Source: Marinibacterium sp050389775
Lineage (GTDB): Bacteria > Pseudomonadota > Alphaproteobacteria > Rhodobacterales > Rhodobacteraceae
Reading direction: 5' to 3'
DNA length: 64,000 nucleotides
Assembly (NCBI RefSeq): GCF_050389775.1
Contig: NZ_CP177144.1
Coordinates: 4,340,001 to 4,404,000 of the forward strand
Shown here: in pieces, positions 1 through 8,389 of the stretch
Layout: the number at the start of each line of letters is the position of its first letter
Numbering within the stretch: the stretch's first letter is position 1
Made by a program: the position numbers and the translations under genes
The notes under the pieces: model-generated
What the model was told of the DNA's origin: nothing
Databases searched by the model: none
The model's input: the letters and a program-made list of their open reading frames with translations, nothing else

Positions 1-786
1 GGCCAGCCGGATCTCCAGCGGTTCGTTGACCACCCCGTCGCTGTCGACAAAGGCCACCGAGGTATAGGTGCCCGGCGGGATCTCGCGGATGCAGGCGCGC
101 ATCTGGTCGGCCGCCCGGCGGCGCAGTTCGGCAATCGCCGCGCGCACGGTGTCATCGCCGTAACGATCCAGCAGGCGGTTCAGCCGGGCCTGGCCGACAT
201 AAAGCGCCGCCGCCTGGGCCTTGACGTCGCCGATGCGCTGGTCGGCCACGCGGATGTTGGAACAGATGATGCCGTAGATCTCGGGATCCAGCACACCCTC
301 CTTGAACAGCCGCACCGGCGGCAGGCGCAGGCCTTCCTGTTCGACCGACGTGGCCGAGGCGGAAAACCCCCCCGGCACCGCCCCCCCGGTATCGGGCCAG
401 TGGCCGGTGTTGGACAGCCAGCAGAAGATCTCGCCATCGCGGTAGAACGGCATGGCAAAGCGCACGTCCATCAGGTGGGTGCCGCCCAGGTAGGGGTCGT
501 TGACGATATAGATGTCGCCGGGCTTGGGCGCCGCCGCCCGGCCGTCGGCGATCCACTCGATCAGGGTGCGCGTCGAATATTGCATCGTGCCCACAAAGAC
601 CGGCAAGCCTTGCGAGCCTTGCGCGATCAGCGAGCCGTCCTCGGCGGAATAGATCCCGTCGGACCGGTCGTTGGCCTCGGCGATGACGGGCGAGAACGCG
701 GCCCGGGAAAAGCTCAGGTCCATCTCGTCGCAGACCTGCTGCAGGCCGGACTGGATGACCGACAGGGTGATCGGATCAAGGCTCAT
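1..786 (-). CDS. hyuB: Hydantoinase B / N-methylhydantoinase beta subunit (5' part only)
   Basis: The reverse strand from the ATG at 786 reads without interruption to the window edge, giving the first 262 residues of a protein normally about 500-570 long. It begins MSLDPITLSVIQSGLQQ and contains the family block IVNDPYLGGTHLMD near residues 130-145, typical of the HyuB/oxoprolinase beta family. Together with HyuA this forms an ATP-dependent cyclic amide (hydantoin, lactam or 5-oxoproline type) hydrolase in the cytoplasm. Its start overlaps the hyuA stop as ATGA, so the two are translationally coupled in the order hyuA-hyuB. The truncation is only the window boundary. The real substrate is not visible from sequence. 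Confidence 0.93.
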   Translation of the reverse strand, partial: MSLDPITLSVIQSGLQQVCDEMDLSFSRAAFSPVIAEANDRSDGIYSAEDGSLIAQGSQGLPVFVGTMQYSTRTLIEWIADGRAAAPKPGDIYIVNDPYLGGTHLMDVRFAMPFYRDGEIFCWLSNTGHWPDTGGAVPGGFSASATSVEQEGLRLPPVRLFKEGVLDPEIYGIICSNIRVADQRIGDVKAQAAALYVGQARLNRLLDRYGDDTVRAAIAELRRRAADQMRACIREIPPGTYTSVAFVDSDGVVNEPLEIRLA

Positions 787-2846
787 GCCGCGCCTCCAAG
801 CGTGATGATGATGTTGCCGTCGCCGTCCTGGGCCGCCATGTCGCCGGGCTCCAGCACGATGGTCGTGTCCATCTGCTCGATGATCGCCGGCCCCGTCAGC
901 GAGGCCTCTGCCGGCAGGTGGTCGCGCCGGTAGACCGGCGTGTCGTGCCAGCCCCCGAACCAGACCTTGCGGGACCCGGTGCGCGCCTCGGCCAGGCTGT
1001 CCTTGCGCCCCGAGGCATCGATCAGCAGGCCCAGGTCGATCTCGGGCCGCCGCCCCACGACCGAGCAATTGACGTTGACCAGGGCCGGGCGGATCTCGGG
1101 CAGCTCGACCTGGAAGCGCTTGAAATAAGCGGCGGAAAACAGGCTCCGCAGGTCGTCAAGCGAGGGCGTCGGCGTGTCCAGCGGCACCCGCAGCAGGTGG
1201 GTCTGGCCGATGAACTGCATGTCGACGCTGGGCATGATGCGGATGTCGCTGACCTCGACGGCCTCGGCCCCGATCGCCGCCCGGCCCGCGTCGATCTGCT
1301 GGGCGAACAGGGCGTGCACGGCGTCGATATCGACGTGATCCAGCGGCCGGTTGACGGTGTTGACGAAATCGTGGCGCAGGTCGGCCACGACGCATCCCAG
1401 CGCATTGGTGATCCCCGGCCGGGCGGGCACCAGCACGCGGGGCACGCCCAGCTCGCGGGCGATGGCGCTGGCATGCAGCGGCCCGGCCCCGCCGAAGGCA
1501 AAGAGCGCGAAATCCCGCGGGTCCTCGCCCAGAGACACCGACACCATGCGCACCGCATCGGCCATCTTGGCGGTGGCAATGCGCAGCACCGCATCGGCCG
1601 CCGCCTCGGCATCCAGCCCCAGCGGCGCGCCCAGGGTCTCGGCAAAGATCGCCCGGATCTGCTCCAGGGTCACGGGCGCGTCCGGGGTGGTGAAGGTCGC
1701 CGGATCCATCCGGCCCAGCAGCAGGTTGGCGTCCGAAATCGTGGGCCGCGTGCCGCCCCGCCCGTAGCAGATCGGCCCGGGGGTCGACCCCGCGCTTTCG
1801 GGGCCCACCTGCAGCAGGCCGGCCGCGTTGACCCGGGCGATCGAGCCACCGCCCGCGCCCACGGTGCGCACGTCGACCATGGGCACGTGGATGGGCATGG
1901 CGTACTCGATCTCGATCTCGTGGCTGACCGCCGGTTCGGCGCCCCGGATCATCGCCACGTCGGTGCTGGTGCCGCCCATGTCATAGGTCAGCAGGTCGGG
2001 GATGCCGGCGCGGCGCCCGGTATAGGCGGCGGCCATCACCCCCGAGGCCGGGCCCGACATCACCGTCTTGGCCGCCTCGCGGGCCACGATCCGGGCCGAG
2101 ACCATGCCCCCGTTGCCGTTCATCACCAGCAGGTCGTGGGCATAGCCCCGGGCGACCAGCTTGTCGGCCAGCCGTTCGACGTAGCGGCGCAGCAGCGGCT
2201 GGACCGAGGCATTGACGGCCGCCGTCACCCCCCGTTCGTACTCGCGGCTTTCCGACAGCAGGGCGTGGCCCATGGTGATGTTGTCGTTGGGCCAAAGCTC
2301 GGCCGCGATCTCGGCGGCGCGCAGCTCGTGGGCGGGGTTGGCATAGGCGTGCAGGAAGTGGATGACCAGCGCCTCGCAGCCGTCGTCGACCAGGGTGTGC
2401 AGGGCCACGCGCAGGGCGTCTTCGTCCAGGGCGACCAGTTCGGTGCCGCTGGCATCCATGCGCCCGGGCACCTCCAGGCGCAGGTCGCGGGGGATCAGCG
2501 GGCGGAAATCGCCCTTCATGCCATAGGCATTGGGCCGGGTGCGCCGGCCCAGTTCCAGCACGTCGCGGAAGCCCAAAGTGGTGATCAGGCCGGTCTTGCA
2601 CAGCTGGCGTTCCAGCACCGCGTTGGTCGTGGTTGTCGTGCCATGCACGATCAGGTCCAGCGCGGCGATCTCAGCCCCGGCGGCATCCAGAGCGCCCAGC
2701 ACGCCGGTCGACTGGTTGTCGAGCGTGGTCGGCACCTTGGCCAGGCGCACCCGCCCCGCGCGGCTTTCGAACAGCACCAGGTCGGTGAAGGTGCCGCCCA
2801 CGTCGATCCCGGCGACGATACCTGAACGCGATGGGGTCTGGGTCAT
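783..2846 (-). CDS. hyuA: Hydantoinase A / oxoprolinase alpha subunit
   Basis: A 687-residue protein, the usual length for HyuA. The N-terminal GIDVGGTFTDLVLF block (about residues 11-24) is the ASKHA-fold phosphate-binding loop, HGTTTTTNAVLE lies near residue 67, and YDMGGTSTDVAM lies in the middle: all hallmarks of the HyuA/5-oxoprolinase family that activates a cyclic amide with ATP. The ATG at 2846 is preferred over longer in-frame starts because AGGAG sits 7 bases upstream and the conserved N-terminus begins right after it. It heads the leftward hyuA-hyuB operon and diverges from the 6-hydroxynicotinate-reductase-like operon. I infer the pair opens the lactam ring made by that pathway. 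Confidence 0.94.
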   Translation of the reverse strand: MTQTPSRSGIVAGIDVGGTFTDLVLFESRAGRVRLAKVPTTLDNQSTGVLGALDAAGAEIAALDLIVHGTTTTTNAVLERQLCKTGLITTLGFRDVLELGRRTRPNAYGMKGDFRPLIPRDLRLEVPGRMDASGTELVALDEDALRVALHTLVDDGCEALVIHFLHAYANPAHELRAAEIAAELWPNDNITMGHALLSESREYERGVTAAVNASVQPLLRRYVERLADKLVARGYAHDLLVMNGNGGMVSARIVAREAAKTVMSGPASGVMAAAYTGRRAGIPDLLTYDMGGTSTDVAMIRGAEPAVSHEIEIEYAMPIHVPMVDVRTVGAGGGSIARVNAAGLLQVGPESAGSTPGPICYGRGGTRPTISDANLLLGRMDPATFTTPDAPVTLEQIRAIFAETLGAPLGLDAEAAADAVLRIATAKMADAVRMVSVSLGEDPRDFALFAFGGAGPLHASAIARELGVPRVLVPARPGITNALGCVVADLRHDFVNTVNRPLDHVDIDAVHALFAQQIDAGRAAIGAEAVEVSDIRIMPSVDMQFIGQTHLLRVPLDTPTPSLDDLRSLFSAAYFKRFQVELPEIRPALVNVNCSVVGRRPEIDLGLLIDASGRKDSLAEARTGSRKVWFGGWHDTPVYRRDHLPAEASLTGPAIIEQMDTTIVLEPGDMAAQDGDGNIIITLGGAA

Positions 2847-2978
2847 GTGTGTCTCCTGTCTCGCCCTGTTCGGGATGTCCCGTGCGGGATCGGCCGGGGG
2901 CGGCGTTGCGGCCAGCAAGACTGCCGCATGTAAACCTGTCAACCGAAGATCCCCCCGGCCGGAGGTGGCGGCAAACAT

Positions 2979-2993
2979 GTTGGCACACAAATG
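2979..2993 (-). promoter_or_regulatory. Recurrent 15-bp operator-like motif, hyuA side
   Basis: The reverse strand reads CATTTGTGTGCCAAC. The same semi-palindromic pattern (consensus CRYTTGYRYRMVAAC) occurs at 3393, 8327 and 12793, with a looser copy at 7052, always upstream of genes. A regulator site is inferred; the MarR protein at 7167 is the nearest candidate. Confidence 0.5.
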
Positions 2994-3392
2994 ACATTGG
3001 CAGGGGCCGCACCCCGGTCCGGGCGACCAAAAAACGGGCAGTGGCCGGGCCGTTGCTGCGGGGAAGCCGGGTGTGCAATCAGATGGGCGCCGGGAGTTGC
3101 AGGCGATTGCCGTCCCCGGGCCGGGCCTGGGTCAGCCCCAGGTCGTTCCACGGCCGAGCCCGGCTCGCTTTCGTGGCCGGGTGATTGATCTGGCCAAGGA
3201 CAGGACCAATGATCAGGCCAGTCGTCCGACCCGTCACAGGGGCAATCATGGGGTCAGTCACGGGGCCACTTCACGCGCCGAACGCCGCCTTTCTGTGCAA
3301 CGCACCGCGCCCACGGGCTTTGGCGCCGATGCAGGCCGTCGCGGGGGCCGAACCGACGGCCAAGACGATTGACAGCTCTGCCCGGTGATGTT

Positions 3393-3407
3393 CGCTTGTA
3401 CACCAAC
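3393..3407 (+). promoter_or_regulatory. Recurrent 15-bp operator-like motif, reductase side
   Basis: It reads CGCTTGTACACCAAC, about 95 bases before the GTG start at 3503, matching the motif copies at 2979, 8327 and 12793. Confidence 0.5.
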
Positions 3408-3502
3408 GATATTGCCACCCCTGCGGTGGCCCGCATGAATGCCGCCTCCGGGCGGTCAGCGAAATTGCCGCCCCCCGGGACGGCCAGCGAAAGGCCAGCT
3501 TC

Positions 3503-5017
3503 GTGAGCGCCACAGCCAAAGCCGATGCCCCGCAGAAGATCCGCTGCGACGCCTGCCCGGTCACCTGTTTCATCGCCGAAGGCCGGTCGGGCGCCTGTGA
3601 CCGCTATGCCAACCAAGACGGCGCGCTGGTCCGGCTGGACCCGCTGACCATCCTGGAAAACCGCGCCCGCGACGGTGATGCCGAAGGCCGGCTGGTGCCC
3701 TTTCTCGATGCCGAATGGGACGGCAACCCGGTCACCGGCGAACGCCAGTTCGTCACGGCCATCGGCGCCGGCACGACCTATCCCGATTACAAGCCCGCGC
3801 CCTTCATCGTCGCCTCCGAATATGACGGCGTCGACATGGTCACCGTGGTGACCGAGGGCATCTTTTCCTATTGCGGGGCCAAGGTGAAGATCGACACCGA
3901 CCGCCATCTCGGCCCGGAATGCGCCCCCGTGCGCGCCGATGGCGAGGTGATCGGCCATGTGACCACCTCGGAATACGGCAGCCAGATGCTGTCGCTTGGC
4001 GGGGTCGAGCACCTGACCGGCGGATCGAAAAAGGAAGGCCGGGTGACCTGCGCCGCGCTGCTGGCACTGTGCAATGGCGAGGCGGTCGACCTGACCATCG
4101 ACGGCGGCGCCGAGGTGACCGTTGCGGCGGGCCAGGCGCCAGTGGTCAACGGCGTGGCCGAAGAGCGCATGCGGGTGGGCTGCGGCTCGGCCACGGTGGG
4201 CATCTTCGCGGCGCAATGGCAGGGGCTGGTCGACGAGGTCGTGGTCGTCGACGACCACATCACCGGGGTGATGAGCGAACACCAGGCCGGCAAGGTCATC
4301 GGCTGGGAACCGACCGGGATCAAGATCCTCGGCCGCCGCTCCACCCCCGGCCGCTATTTCCAAGTGGCCGAGCCGGGCACCGGCTGGGGCGGCACCGACA
4401 TGACCGACCCGCTGACCATCCTGGGCCCCTGGAACCCCAAGGTCGCCCGCCCCGGCCTGTCGTTGCTGATGGTCTCGACCACCGGCGAACACGCGGCCTA
4501 TTACGAGCTGGACGACGATCTGCGCCCGGTCCAGATGGAGATCCCCGACCGGCTGGTGCCCTCGACGAAGCGGATCGAGGAGAATTGCGAGCCGGCGCAT
4601 TGTTCGGTGCTGTTCATGGGTGGGGCCGGCGGCAGCCTGCGCGCCGGGGTCACCGAGAACCCCGTCGGCCTGACCCGGTCGGTGCAATCGGCGCTGACCC
4701 GGGTGACGGTGGGCGGCGCGCCGGTCTATCTGTGGCCCGGAGGTGGCATCACGATCATGGCCGACGTGACCCGGATGCCCCGGGGCGCCTTCGGCTACGT
4801 GCCCACTCCGGCGCTGGTCGCGCCCATCGAATTCACCATGCGGCGCAGCGATTACGAGGCGCTCGGCGGGCACATGGACCACGTCGTGCCCCTGTCCGAG
4901 GCGCTGGCCGGCATGCCCGGACGTCAGAGCGATCACATCCTGTCGGGCCGGCGTGGGGTCGGCCGGGCCGGCGACGACCCATGGCCGGTTGCGCCGCTGG
5001 CCGGCGGGCGCGGGTGA
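3503..5017 (+). CDS. 6-hydroxynicotinate reductase-like iron-sulfur protein
   Basis: A 504-residue protein starting at GTG 3503 (AAAGG about 8 bases upstream). The N-terminus carries C15-x2-C18-x3-C22-x9-C32, a plausible Fe-S cluster site, and the whole resembles proteins annotated as 6-hydroxynicotinate reductase after the enzyme of Eubacterium barkeri nicotinate fermentation, which reduces the hydroxylated pyridine ring. In aerobic alphaproteobacteria such genes sit with UPF0280, PF06684 and hydantoinase genes, as here, so the true substrate may be another N-heterocycle. It overlaps the next gene by 4 bases (GTGA), indicating coupled translation. The family call is firm; the substrate is an inference. 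Confidence 0.8.
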   Translation: MSATAKADAPQKIRCDACPVTCFIAEGRSGACDRYANQDGALVRLDPLTILENRARDGDAEGRLVPFLDAEWDGNPVTGERQFVTAIGAGTTYPDYKPAPFIVASEYDGVDMVTVVTEGIFSYCGAKVKIDTDRHLGPECAPVRADGEVIGHVTTSEYGSQMLSLGGVEHLTGGSKKEGRVTCAALLALCNGEAVDLTIDGGAEVTVAAGQAPVVNGVAEERMRVGCGSATVGIFAAQWQGLVDEVVVVDDHITGVMSEHQAGKVIGWEPTGIKILGRRSTPGRYFQVAEPGTGWGGTDMTDPLTILGPWNPKVARPGLSLLMVSTTGEHAAYYELDDDLRPVQMEIPDRLVPSTKRIEENCEPAHCSVLFMGGAGGSLRAGVTENPVGLTRSVQSALTRVTVGGAPVYLWPGGGITIMADVTRMPRGAFGYVPTPALVAPIEFTMRRSDYEALGGHMDHVVPLSEALAGMPGRQSDHILSGRRGVGRAGDDPWPVAPLAGGRG

Positions 5018-5889
5018 GCGGCTTTGCCGAAACGCCTTCGGCCCGGCTGTCTGCGGATGGCCGGCGGCTGCGCCTGCTGCACGGGCCGATTGATGTCATC
5101 GTGACGGCCGAAGGCCCTCAGGCGGCGCAGATGGCAGCCTTTGCCCGGGTGCGGGCCGCGTTCCTGCCGGTCCTGGGCACGCTGGTGGGCGAGCTGCCCC
5201 GCCTGCGCGCCGCAGACGGGCCGATGCCCGGCGGGCCGGTGGCCCGGCGCATGGTGGCGGCCACGGCGCCTTTTACACCTGCATTTGTCACGCCCATGGC
5301 CGCCGTGGCCGGCAGCGTGGCCGACCACCTGCGCGATGCGGCGCTTGGGTCCGAGGAACCCCGCACCACAGCCCGGGGGCTGGAACGGCTGATCGTCAAC
5401 AACGGCGGCGACATCGCCCTGTGGCAGGCCGGCGGCACGGTGACCGCCGCGATCTGCGACGACCCGCTGACCGGACGCGCCGGCGGACGGATCGCCATCC
5501 CCCATGATGCCGGTGTCGGCGGGCTGGCCACCTCGGGCTGGCGCGGCCGGTCGCATTCGCTGGGCATCGCTGACGCCGTGACCGTTCTGGCCGCCGACGC
5601 GGCCCGGGCCGATGCCGCGGCGACCCTGCTGGCCAATGCCGTCGACCTGCCCGGCCACCCGGCCGTCACCCGCCTGCCCGCCCGGGACCTGGCCCCCGAC
5701 AGCGACCTTGGCCCGCGCCCGGTGACCACCGCTGTCGGCCCGCTGTCGGTCGCCGATGCGCGGAAAGCCATCGACAACGGCCGGGCCATGGCCGAAAACT
5801 TCCTCGCGCGCGGGCTGATCCACGCGGCCTACCTGTCGCTGCAAGACACCCGCGCCACCGTTGCCGAAAAGGACCTGCTCGATGCCTGA
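5014..5889 (+). CDS. UPF0280 family protein
   Basis: A 291-residue protein starting at GTG 5014 inside the stop of the upstream gene. Conserved features include a proposed core IVNNGGDIALW near residues 130-140, followed by an AICDDPLTGR segment and the GVGGLATSGWRGRSHSLG block near residue 170. UPF0280 proteins have an ApbE-like fold but no settled function. The gene lies between the reductase-like gene and two PF06684 genes, with 4- and 8-base overlaps, so it belongs to the same pathway. The residues after the glycine-rich block suggest a flavin or metal role by analogy with ApbE only; I cannot assign a reaction. Confidence 0.85.
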   Translation: MSGFAETPSARLSADGRRLRLLHGPIDVIVTAEGPQAAQMAAFARVRAAFLPVLGTLVGELPRLRAADGPMPGGPVARRMVAATAPFTPAFVTPMAAVAGSVADHLRDAALGSEEPRTTARGLERLIVNNGGDIALWQAGGTVTAAICDDPLTGRAGGRIAIPHDAGVGGLATSGWRGRSHSLGIADAVTVLAADAARADAAATLLANAVDLPGHPAVTRLPARDLAPDSDLGPRPVTTAVGPLSVADARKAIDNGRAMAENFLARGLIHAAYLSLQDTRATVAEKDLLDA

Positions 5890-6466
5890 ACCCGAGATCC
5901 GCAAGACCGCCCTGCAGCTGGAAACCATCTGGCACGAAGGCGGCCCGGTGGCTGAAGTGCCCCTGAAGAAGGCGGCGGCGATTGCCGTCATCCGCAACCC
6001 CTTTGCCGGTCAGTACCACGCCGAGATCGCCGGGTTCATGGAAGACCTCAAGCCGCTGGGCCTGCGCATGGCGCAAGAGCTGATCGACGCGCTCGGCGGC
6101 GATCCGGCGGCGATCCAGGGCTATGGCAAGGGCGCCATCGTCGGCACCGCCGGCGAGCTGGAACACGGCGCGCTCTGGCACGTGCCGGGCGGCTATTCCA
6201 TGCGTGAACTCATCCCGGCCAGCATGGCCATCGTGCCTTCGACCAAGAAGATCGGCGGCCCGGGCGCGCGGCTGGACGTGCCGATCACCCATACCAACGC
6301 CTCTTACGTGCGGTCGCATTTCGACGCCATGGAAGTCGGCCTGGCCGACGGGCCGAAGGCCGACGAGATCGCGCTGGTGCTGGTCATGACCACCGGCGCG
6401 CGGGTGCATGCCCGGGTCGGCGGGCTGGCCCATGACGACGTCGGCGGCCAGGACGGCCTGCGCTGA
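5882..6466 (+). CDS. PF06684 (AA_synth, DUF1185) family protein, copy 1
   Basis: 194 residues starting at ATG 5882, eight bases inside the preceding gene. It begins MPEPEIRKTALQLETIWHEG and contains AAAIAVIRNPFAGQY, IQGYGKGAIVGTAGELEH and VPSTKKIGGPGA. These match the PF06684 family, which has known structures but no proven activity and has been tentatively linked to amino acid synthesis from genome context. A paralogue follows directly (TGATG overlap), and I infer the two may form a heteromeric pair acting after ring opening. Confidence 0.85.
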   Translation: MPEPEIRKTALQLETIWHEGGPVAEVPLKKAAAIAVIRNPFAGQYHAEIAGFMEDLKPLGLRMAQELIDALGGDPAAIQGYGKGAIVGTAGELEHGALWHVPGGYSMRELIPASMAIVPSTKKIGGPGARLDVPITHTNASYVRSHFDAMEVGLADGPKADEIALVLVMTTGARVHARVGGLAHDDVGGQDGLR

Positions 6467-7050
6467 TGCCCGCGGGCCTGCGCAAGCTGGTCACCCTGGC
6501 CGAAACCGTCGAGCTTGAAATGGGCCGGCCGGTCGTCCCGCCGTGCCGCAAGGCCGTGGCCGCGGCGGTCATCGCCAACCCTTTTGCCGGGCGCTACGTC
6601 GAGGACCTGACCGCGCTGATCGACACCGGCGCCGAGCTGGGCGCGCTGCTGGCCGGCGAGGCCCTGGCCCTGCTGCGGGCCGATCCAGCCGAGATCCAGG
6701 GCTATGGCAAGGCCGCCCTGGTGGGCGAGGCCGGCGAGCTGGAACATGCCGCCGCCCTGCTGCACCCGGCGCTTGGCGCGCCGCTGCGCGCGGCGATCGG
6801 CGGAGGCGTGGCGCTGGTGCCGTCGTCCAAGGCGATGGGCGGGCCGGGTGACGTGATCGACGTGCCGCTGGGCCACAAGGACGCGGCCTATGTGCGCAGC
6901 CATTTCGACGGCATGCGCCTGCGCATCGCCGATGCACCGCGCCCGGCCGAAATCGTCGTGGCCGTGGCCCTGTCGACCGGCGGCCGCCCCCTGCCCCGGG
7001 TCGGCGGGCTGACCGATGACGCGGCCCTGCGTCAGGACGGCTTGCGCTGA
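6466..7050 (+). CDS. PF06684 (AA_synth, DUF1185) family protein, copy 2
   Basis: 194 residues, same length as the preceding paralogue and sharing its blocks (AVIANPFAGRY, IQGYGKAALVGEAGELEH, VPSSKAMGGPGD, DAAYVRSHFDGM), but clearly diverged elsewhere, so it is an old tandem duplication rather than a recent copy. The start ATG shares its A with the upstream TGA stop. It is the last gene of the reductase/UPF0280/PF06684 operon; about 115 bases follow before the MarR gene. Its exact role is unknown. Confidence 0.85.
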   Translation: MPAGLRKLVTLAETVELEMGRPVVPPCRKAVAAAVIANPFAGRYVEDLTALIDTGAELGALLAGEALALLRADPAEIQGYGKAALVGEAGELEHAAALLHPALGAPLRAAIGGGVALVPSSKAMGGPGDVIDVPLGHKDAAYVRSHFDGMRLRIADAPRPAEIVVAVALSTGGRPLPRVGGLTDDAALRQDGLR

Positions 7051-7051
7051 T

Positions 7052-7066
7052 CGTTTGTGCAACAGC
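7052..7066 (+). promoter_or_regulatory. Looser copy of the recurrent 15-bp motif before the MarR gene
   Basis: It reads CGTTTGTGCAACAGC. It matches the first eight positions of the motif at 8327 exactly and departs in the right half. It lies about 100 bases upstream of the MarR start, compatible with autoregulation. Confidence 0.35.
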
Positions 7067-7166
7067 ACCCCCGCGACCGGGTTTTGCCCCCCTGCGGGCG
7101 GTCCCGGGGCTTGCCGCATTGCGCCCCATCGACTAGCCATTTCAGGCCGCCAAGGGAGGGACACGC

Positions 7167-7751
7167 TTGGACAAGGACGCCGAACCGGACCTGGTCCGCC
7201 AGGACGATCTTTCGGACGATGCACCGGACGACACGGTCGCGGATACCGGGCCTGATGCGGGGCCTGAAACCGGGATCGATGACGATGCCGCCCCTCCGAA
7301 CGGCTCCGAAACCGGCCCCCGGGTCGTGACCAGCGCCGAACATGGCTACCTGCTGGACGAACAGGTGGGATACCTGCTGCGCCGGGCCTATCAGCGCAAT
7401 TCCCTGATCTTTTCCGATCTCATTCCCGGCGGGCTGACCACCACGCAATTCTCGGTCATGTTCCGCCTGGGCGAGGACGGGCCGATGTCGCAGAACATGC
7501 TGGGCCGGTCGGTGGCCATGGACGGAGCCACGACCAAGGGCGTCGTCGACCGGCTGGTCGCCCGCAACCTTCTGCGCACCGACCGCGATCCCGACGACCG
7601 CCGGCGCTACATCATCTCGCTGACGCCCGAGGGGATCGACATGCTCAACGCGGCCATCGACCGGGCCAAGGAAGTCACCCGCACCACGCTGTCACCGCTC
7701 AAACCGGCGGAACGACAGACCTTCCTGCGCCTTCTCAAGCGCATCGTCTAG
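7167..7751 (+). CDS. MarR family transcriptional regulator with acidic N-terminal extension
   Basis: 194 residues from a TTG start at 7167 preceded by a clear GGGAGG. Residues about 56-194 form a MarR winged helix: LTTTQFSVMFRLGEDG, then the recognition region SVAMDGATTKGVVDRLVARNLL, then the wing DRDPDDRRRYIISLT. Residues 1-52 are an unusual acidic, Gly/Pro/Asp-rich, probably disordered leader absent from typical MarR proteins (about 140-150 residues). It sits between the ring-degradation operon and the hydrolase gene, so I infer it senses a pathway intermediate and binds the 15-bp motif found at neighbouring promoters. Confidence 0.88.
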   Translation: MDKDAEPDLVRQDDLSDDAPDDTVADTGPDAGPETGIDDDAAPPNGSETGPRVVTSAEHGYLLDEQVGYLLRRAYQRNSLIFSDLIPGGLTTTQFSVMFRLGEDGPMSQNMLGRSVAMDGATTKGVVDRLVARNLLRTDRDPDDRRRYIISLTPEGIDMLNAAIDRAKEVTRTTLSPLKPAERQTFLRLLKRIV

Positions 7752-7754
7752 GCC

Positions 7755-8297
7755 ATGGCCACCGCACCCTGGCTCTTTCTGATCGACCTGCAACCGGCCT
7801 TTTCCTCGGCCGACAGCCCCTGGTTCACGCCCGGCACCGACGCGCTTTATGCCCGGCTGCGCCCGCTGGTGGCAGCGTTCGGCCCGCGCGTCCTGTTCTC
7901 GCGCTTTGTCCCGCCCGAAGGTCCGCCCGAGGGCAGCTGGGCGCCCTATTACGCCGAATGGCCCTTTGCCCTGACCGCGCCCGCCAGCATGTGGGCCTTG
8001 GATGACGACTGGGCCGGCGGGCGATCCATCGCGGCCGATACCTTCGGCAAATGGACGCCCGAGGCCCGGGCCATCCTGGACGGGGCCGGCGAGATCGTGA
8101 TCGGCGGCGTGGCCACCGAATGCTGCGTGATGAACACCGTGCTGGCCGCGCTGGACGATGCCCGCCAGGTCTGCCTGCTGACCGACGGCTGCGCCGGCAG
8201 CACGGCGGATGCCCACGATGCGGCCGTCGCGCTGATGGCCATGCGCGCGCCCCAGATCCGGCTTTCGACCATTGACAAGGCGTTGGCCCCGACCTGA
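7755..8297 (+). CDS. Cysteine hydrolase, isochorismatase-like family
   Basis: 180 residues starting 3 bases after the MarR stop. The family triad is visible: Asp11 in FLIDLQPAF, Lys99 in FGKW, and Cys124 in GVATECCV, followed by the helix beginning NTVLAAL. Members hydrolyse amide or enol-ether bonds (nicotinamidase, N-carbamoylsarcosine amidase, maleamate amidase, RutB). In this setting an amidase that processes the ring-opened or maleamate-like intermediate of an N-heterocycle is the best inference. Co-transcription with marR is likely from the spacing. Confidence 0.87.
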   Translation: MATAPWLFLIDLQPAFSSADSPWFTPGTDALYARLRPLVAAFGPRVLFSRFVPPEGPPEGSWAPYYAEWPFALTAPASMWALDDDWAGGRSIAADTFGKWTPEARAILDGAGEIVIGGVATECCVMNTVLAALDDARQVCLLTDGCAGSTADAHDAAVALMAMRAPQIRLSTIDKALAPT

Positions 8298-8326
8298 CCC
8301 GCCCGGCGCGCGACCCCGGGTCATTT

Positions 8327-8341
8327 CGTTTGTGTGACAAC
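8327..8341 (+). promoter_or_regulatory. Recurrent 15-bp operator-like motif before the phosphorylase-like gene
   Basis: It reads CGTTTGTGTGACAAC, the best-formed copy of the motif. It would lie inside the coding region if the in-frame TTG at 8330 were the start, which argues for the later ATG at 8390. Confidence 0.5.
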
Positions 8342-8389
8342 GGATTTCCGGCTTTCATGGGGCCGACCAACCCCATCGGACACCACGCC

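Larger units (their letters stand above)
2847..3502. other. Divergent promoter region between two catabolic operons
   Basis: About 650 bases with no credible gene. It holds two copies of the recurrent 15-bp motif (2979-2993 and 3393-3407), each about 100-130 bases from the start of one of the divergent operons. Positions 3185-3290 contain a degenerate short repeat (variants of GACCNATGATCAGGCC and GTCACGGGGCC) that reads in both strands as PVTG/GPMI-like low-complexity peptide. I see no further structure. Confidence 0.6.

Noticed and set aside
1..786. hyuB considered as a pseudogene because it is truncated
   Set aside because: The frame is open to the first base of the window, so only the window edge cuts it.
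918..2825. 635-codon open frame on the plus strand opposite hyuA
   Set aside because: It is an antisense shadow in high-G+C DNA; hyuA has clear family motifs and this frame has none, with His/Gln/Gly-rich composition.
3254..4936. 560-codon open frame opposite the reductase-like gene
   Set aside because: Same shadow effect; no recognisable domain, and the plus-strand gene is supported by motifs and operon structure.
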